This document shows positions 6,638 to 8,446 of a stretch of DNA of 8,446 nt, in pieces. This DNA is from Patescibacteria group bacterium (GTDB lineage Bacteria; Patescibacteriota; Gracilibacteria; BD1-5; UBA2023), in contig JAUPLX010000026.1 in the NCBI GenBank assembly GCA_030836665.1, positions 1 to 8,446 of the forward strand, read 5' to 3'. How positions within the stretch are numbered: the first letter of the stretch is position 1; each line of letters starts with the position of its first letter. Under the pieces are notes generated by a model. It worked only from the letters and a program-made list of their open reading frames with translations. It was not told where the DNA came from and ran no database searches. A program made the position numbers and the translations under genes.

Positions 6638-6904
6638 CTAATAGAGCTTTGACCGATGTAATACTCGGAGAAGGTGGATTTCTCCCCATTCCTCCGAGAA
6701 ATTGAACAATATTCGATATTCCCCTACGCGAAGTCGGAAGTCCGCTACGGGATACGATTTGAGCCGTTTTACCTGCGCGGTGGAACGCCCCTCCTCGGCA
6801 AGCCGAAAAATGGACGTCTTGATGGCGGTGGAAGTTTTAGCGTCGATCTTTTCCATGTCGCGAAGGAAAACGCGCTCGTTGATAACGACGATCCTATAGC
6901 GCAT
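6638..6904 (-). CDS. RelE/ParE-family toxin
   Basis: An 88-residue basic protein with the compact RelE/ParE-like pattern: an N-terminal strand (MRYRIVVINERVF), two helices (about 14-38), then KRLKSYPVADFRLRVGEYRILFNF (47-69) and a final strand HLLRVLHRSKLY. Conserved positions of the family are visible: Arg and Leu in VKRLK, R(L)RVGEYRILF, and the basic C-terminal end. RelE members cut ribosome-bound mRNA, and ParE members poison gyrase; the sequence alone does not decide which. The start ATG 6902-6904 lies inside the last codons of the antitoxin gene (11-base overlap), so translation is probably coupled. There is no terminator between its stop (TAG) and gyrA, so transcripts may read into gyrA. 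Confidence 0.8.
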   Translation of the reverse strand: MRYRIVVINERVFLRDMEKIDAKTSTAIKTSIFRLAEEGRSTAQVKRLKSYPVADFRLRVGEYRILFNFSEEWGEIHLLRVLHRSKLY

Positions 6905-7172
6905 GGGATTTTATAAAATCATCGAACGAAATGGCCCCGGAAAAATCCCGTACCCTCGAAGCTTCCACGACTTTCCGGGTTTCTTCGTCATGAAGTTCCC
7001 AGAGTTCTTCCCGGACTTGATCGAGAATGCCGTTTTCCTCCAAGGCTTCCGCCATTTCCGGGGAAAGGACCATGCCGATGCGGCGGTTGTTGGAAAGGAC
7101 CGTTTTGTACGGCGATCCGGAAAATTCCCGTTTGCCGTTTTTTACGATATTGGTGATGGTGGTATAGACCAT
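6894..7172 (-). CDS. Phd/YefM-type antitoxin
   Basis: A 92-residue acidic protein directly before the toxin. Residues 22-45, YKTVLSNNRRIGMVLSPEMAEAL, match the Phd/YefM fold, in which a strand-turn-strand and helix with the pattern NNRxxGMVLSPEExEAL form the DNA-binding dimer. The C-terminal half (about 50-92) is a charged helical tail, as expected for the part that wraps the toxin. It would neutralise the toxin and repress its own promoter; the phased repeats at 7175-7203 fit that role. No Shine-Dalgarno is visible upstream of ATG 7172. The stop is TAG. Confidence 0.75.
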   Translation of the reverse strand: MVYTTITNIVKNGKREFSGSPYKTVLSNNRRIGMVLSPEMAEALEENGILDQVREELWELHDEETRKVVEASRVRDFSGAISFDDFIKSHAL

Positions 7173-7174
7173 GG

Positions 7175-7203
7175 GAGAATAATAGGAGAATTCTTTGAGA
7201 ATT
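7175..7203 (-). repeat. Three 11-bp-phased repeats, likely antitoxin operator
   Basis: On the plus strand GAGAATA (7175-7181), GAGAATT (7186-7192) and GAGAATT (7197-7203) begin exactly 11 bases apart. They fill the space between the antitoxin start codon and its -10 box, the last one overlapping the -10. Spacing of one helical turn suits cooperative binding of a repressor on one face. Assignment to the antitoxin is inferred from position. Confidence 0.45.
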
Positions 7204-7228
7204 ATAGGATTTTATACTTCGATAGCAA
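7201..7228 (-). promoter_or_regulatory. Promoter of the toxin-antitoxin pair
   Basis: On the minus strand TTGCTA (7223-7228) and a consensus TATAAT (7201-7206) are 16 bases apart. Transcription would start near 7194, about 22 bases before the antitoxin ATG. Confidence 0.7.
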
Positions 7229-7254
7229 ACGCTTTTTTCGTAAGAGTTTGCTAT
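7222..7254. repeat. Inverted repeat overlapping the -35 box of the toxin-antitoxin promoter
   Basis: ATAGCAAAC (7222-7230) pairs perfectly with GTTTGCTAT (7246-7254); after one mismatch three more pairs follow, leaving a 7-base loop. The left arm covers the -35 box. It may be a second operator or a weak terminator; the T run (7233-7238) is in the loop, not after the stem, which argues against a terminator. Confidence 0.4.
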
Positions 7255-7295
7255 TTCAGCGTACCGGGAGCACCTCCGCAACCAAAGAAATTCCA

Positions 7296-7326
7296 AAGAA
7301 AAAGAAACCGGCCCACGAGAGGCCGG
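7296..7326 (-). terminator. Intrinsic terminator of the FISUMP-like gene
   Basis: On the minus strand CCGGCC (7321-7326) pairs with GGCCGG (7308-7313) around a 7-base loop, followed by a T-rich tract (TTTCTTTTTCTTT). It lies 22 bases past the stop codon at 7349. Confidence 0.75.
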
Positions 7327-7348
7327 AAAAATTTGGCGGACCGAGGTC

Positions 7349-7861
7349 CTATTTCTTCAAACACCGGACCGAGAACCCGTTCGCACGGTTAGCGTTAGAC
7401 GCGGGGAGCGCCTGCGTAGCCGAGAGATACACGAGGTAGCCGTGCGTCCCCGTAGGCGAAGACGCCCAGTAGTTGCCGTGCGTCCCCTGATTGTAGAAAC
7501 CGGCGGGCGAGTAGTAGCGTAAGCCGGCGAGTTTCAAACCGAGCGTTTCGCGTACCGATACGTCGTCCTGCCAGCCGCCTTTTGGGCCAATCTCCGGATT
7601 GATAGTAGCAAGGATGTCCGCCCATTCGTCCGGAGTCGGCACCGCGAGCCCTTGGTAGCGGGCATGGATGACGCCCGCGTCCAGCGAAAAGTATTGCCCA
7701 TATTCCGGGTGTTCCGGGTCGGTATGTACGAACTCCCCGTCGACGTGTTCCGACGGAACGACCAAGTCCGTTTTACAGACGAGGAGCCCCGCGATTTCGA
7801 GGTACTCGACGCCGTCGGCCATGACGGTTTTGAAGCGTGGCGCTTCGGTTATGTTTTTCAT
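7349..7861 (-). CDS. FISUMP / C-type-lectin-fold-like protein
   Basis: A 170-residue protein. Residues 70-84 (QGLAVPTPDEWADIL) and the C-terminal half (SPAGFYNQGTHGNYWASSPTG..., 118-138; YLVYLSATQ, 142-150; NRANGFSVRCLKK, 158-170) follow the pattern of the Fibrobacter succinogenes major paralogous (FISUMP) domain: WRLPT-D-EW, YW-SS, then NGFSVRC at the end. These domains are usually on exported proteins, yet no signal peptide is visible here. The fold also underlies variable proteins of diversity-generating retroelements, in which the last 40-50 residues vary at Asn/Ser/Tyr codons; no template repeat for this gene is visible in the window and the nearby RT is not of that class. It is a single-gene unit with its own promoter, strong Shine-Dalgarno and terminator. 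Molecular function unknown; ligand binding is inferred. Confidence 0.7.
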   Translation of the reverse strand: MKNITEAPRFKTVMADGVEYLEIAGLLVCKTDLVVPSEHVDGEFVHTDPEHPEYGQYFSLDAGVIHARYQGLAVPTPDEWADILATINPEIGPKGGWQDDVSVRETLGLKLAGLRYYSPAGFYNQGTHGNYWASSPTGTHGYLVYLSATQALPASNANRANGFSVRCLKK

Positions 7862-7868
7862 GGTTGTT

Positions 7869-7873
7869 CCTCC
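7869..7873 (-). promoter_or_regulatory. Strong Shine-Dalgarno of the FISUMP-like gene
   Basis: On the minus strand GGAGG, within AAAAGGAGGAAC, stands 7 bases before ATG 7861. It fixes this start and contrasts with the other genes of the window, none of which shows a clear ribosome site. Confidence 0.85.
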
Positions 7874-7898
7874 TTTTCGTAAGAACCACTTATCAGTG

Positions 7899-7926
7899 TT
7901 TATACGGATTTACGTCATTTCGTCAA
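7899..7926 (-). promoter_or_regulatory. Promoter of the FISUMP-like gene
   Basis: On the minus strand TTGACG (7921-7926) and TATAAA (7899-7904) are 16 bases apart. Transcription would start near 7892, about 30 bases before the ATG. Confidence 0.75.
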
Positions 7927-7969
7927 TGCCTTCGCTCGGGAGCGGAATGGAATTTCTCCGAAGGCTTGG

Positions 7970-7975
7970 TACAAT
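7970..7975 (+). promoter_or_regulatory. Candidate -10 box for tmk
   Basis: TACAAT at 7970-7975 stands 31 bases before the tmk ATG. The only -35 candidate at suitable distance, TGGAAT (7948-7953), is poor. Confidence 0.35.
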
Positions 7976-8006
7976 GCCGGTCGATTATCTTCCTATTCCG
8001 TGCCCG

Positions 8007-8446
8007 ATGCCCCTCCCGAAATTCCTCGTTTTCGAAGGCCTCGACGGTTCCGGCAAGGATACCCAGCTCGAAAAGGCTTTTTCCTACCTCCGGAAAAAAG
8101 ACAAGTACGCGCAGATTTGGGTTACCCGCGAGCCGACTTCGGCTACCGAATCGGGTCGGGAAATCGCCCGGAAGCTCCGGAACGAAGGATTCAAGGATGG
8201 CTACGAGGCCGTCGCGCTCTACGTAAAGGACCGTACCGAGCAATCCGAAATCCGCCGTGGAATTCTGAAGCATTCCCATATCCTTTCCTCGCGCTTCGAT
8301 CTCTCGACCTACGCGTACCAGTGCGCGCAGGGGCTTTCGTTTGAAGAAGTGCGAAACGCGCACGACTATTCGAAAATCCTCCTCCCCGACGTCACTTTTC
8401 TCTTCGACGTATCGATGGAAAACGTCGAGAAGCGCCTCTTCGGACG
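8007..8446 (+). CDS. tmk: dTMP kinase (thymidylate kinase), 5' part
   Basis: 146 residues are visible before the window ends; the family is about 200-220 long. The enzyme phosphorylates dTMP to dTDP with ATP in the cytoplasm. Residues 7-20 form the P-loop strand and loop, LVFEGLDGSGKDTQ, with Lys17 and an Asp in place of the more common Thr/Ser after the lysine. TREPT (40-44) binds the substrate region, KDRTEQ (74-79) is the DR motif, SSRFDLSTYAYQ (94-105) is the conserved R-x-x-x-S-x-x-AYQ segment, and LPDVTFLFDV (126-135) is the core strand before the lid. The start is ATG 8007, in frame and at the usual distance from the P-loop; no Shine-Dalgarno precedes it. Confidence 0.93.
   Translation, partial: MPLPKFLVFEGLDGSGKDTQLEKAFSYLRKKDKYAQIWVTREPTSATESGREIARKLRNEGFKDGYEAVALYVKDRTEQSEIRRGILKHSHILSSRFDLSTYAYQCAQGLSFEEVRNAHDYSKILLPDVTFLFDVSMENVEKRLFG

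Overview
The window looks like a chromosomal piece of a bacterium with roughly 55-60% GC, short intergenic gaps and mixed translation starts (a strong Shine-Dalgarno on one gene, none visible on several others). The surface-protein repeat, a FISUMP-like protein, a compact toxin-antitoxin pair, and 16S-like bases that resemble Patescibacteria/CPR more than E. coli at one position suggest a Candidate Phyla Radiation member. This assignment is an inference; no complete taxonomic marker except gyrA is present.

Layout, left to right. (1) Bases 1-533: 3' end of a secreted or fibre-like protein, with one in-frame TGA at 387-389. (2) Bases 550-1797: a retron-like unit: promoter, a structured untranslated RNA with a 19-bp hairpin, a terminator, then a reverse transcriptase carrying both retron hallmarks (NAxxH and VTG) plus two N-terminal membrane helices. 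(3) Bases 1825-3546: pyrG (CTP synthase) behind a leader with an intrinsic terminator and a possible 11-codon leader peptide; the gene has a single-base frameshift near 2461-2476. (4) Bases 3563-3962: promoter, an interrupted tRNA gene (Glu-like, CCA encoded), and a bidirectional terminator. The sequence between the tRNA halves resembles the h35-h40 region of 16S rRNA in both bases and helices. (5) Bases 3973-6624, minus strand: complete gyrA with its promoter. (6) Bases 6638-7228, minus strand: Phd/YefM-like antitoxin and RelE/ParE-like toxin, overlapping, with three 11-bp-phased operator-like repeats. (7) Bases 7296-7926, minus strand: a FISUMP/C-type-lectin-fold-like protein with promoter, Shine-Dalgarno and terminator. 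(8) Bases 7970-8446: 5' part of tmk (dTMP kinase), cut by the window end.

Housekeeping nucleotide and DNA-topology genes (pyrG, gyrA, tmk) are interleaved with accessory elements (retron, toxin-antitoxin, FISUMP protein). The two most unusual objects are the membrane-helix-fused retron RT with its upstream RNA, and the tRNA gene interrupted by a folded 16S-like subdomain. Of the seven gene ends visible in the window, none uses TGA as the final stop, which makes the in-frame TGA in the first gene worth attention.
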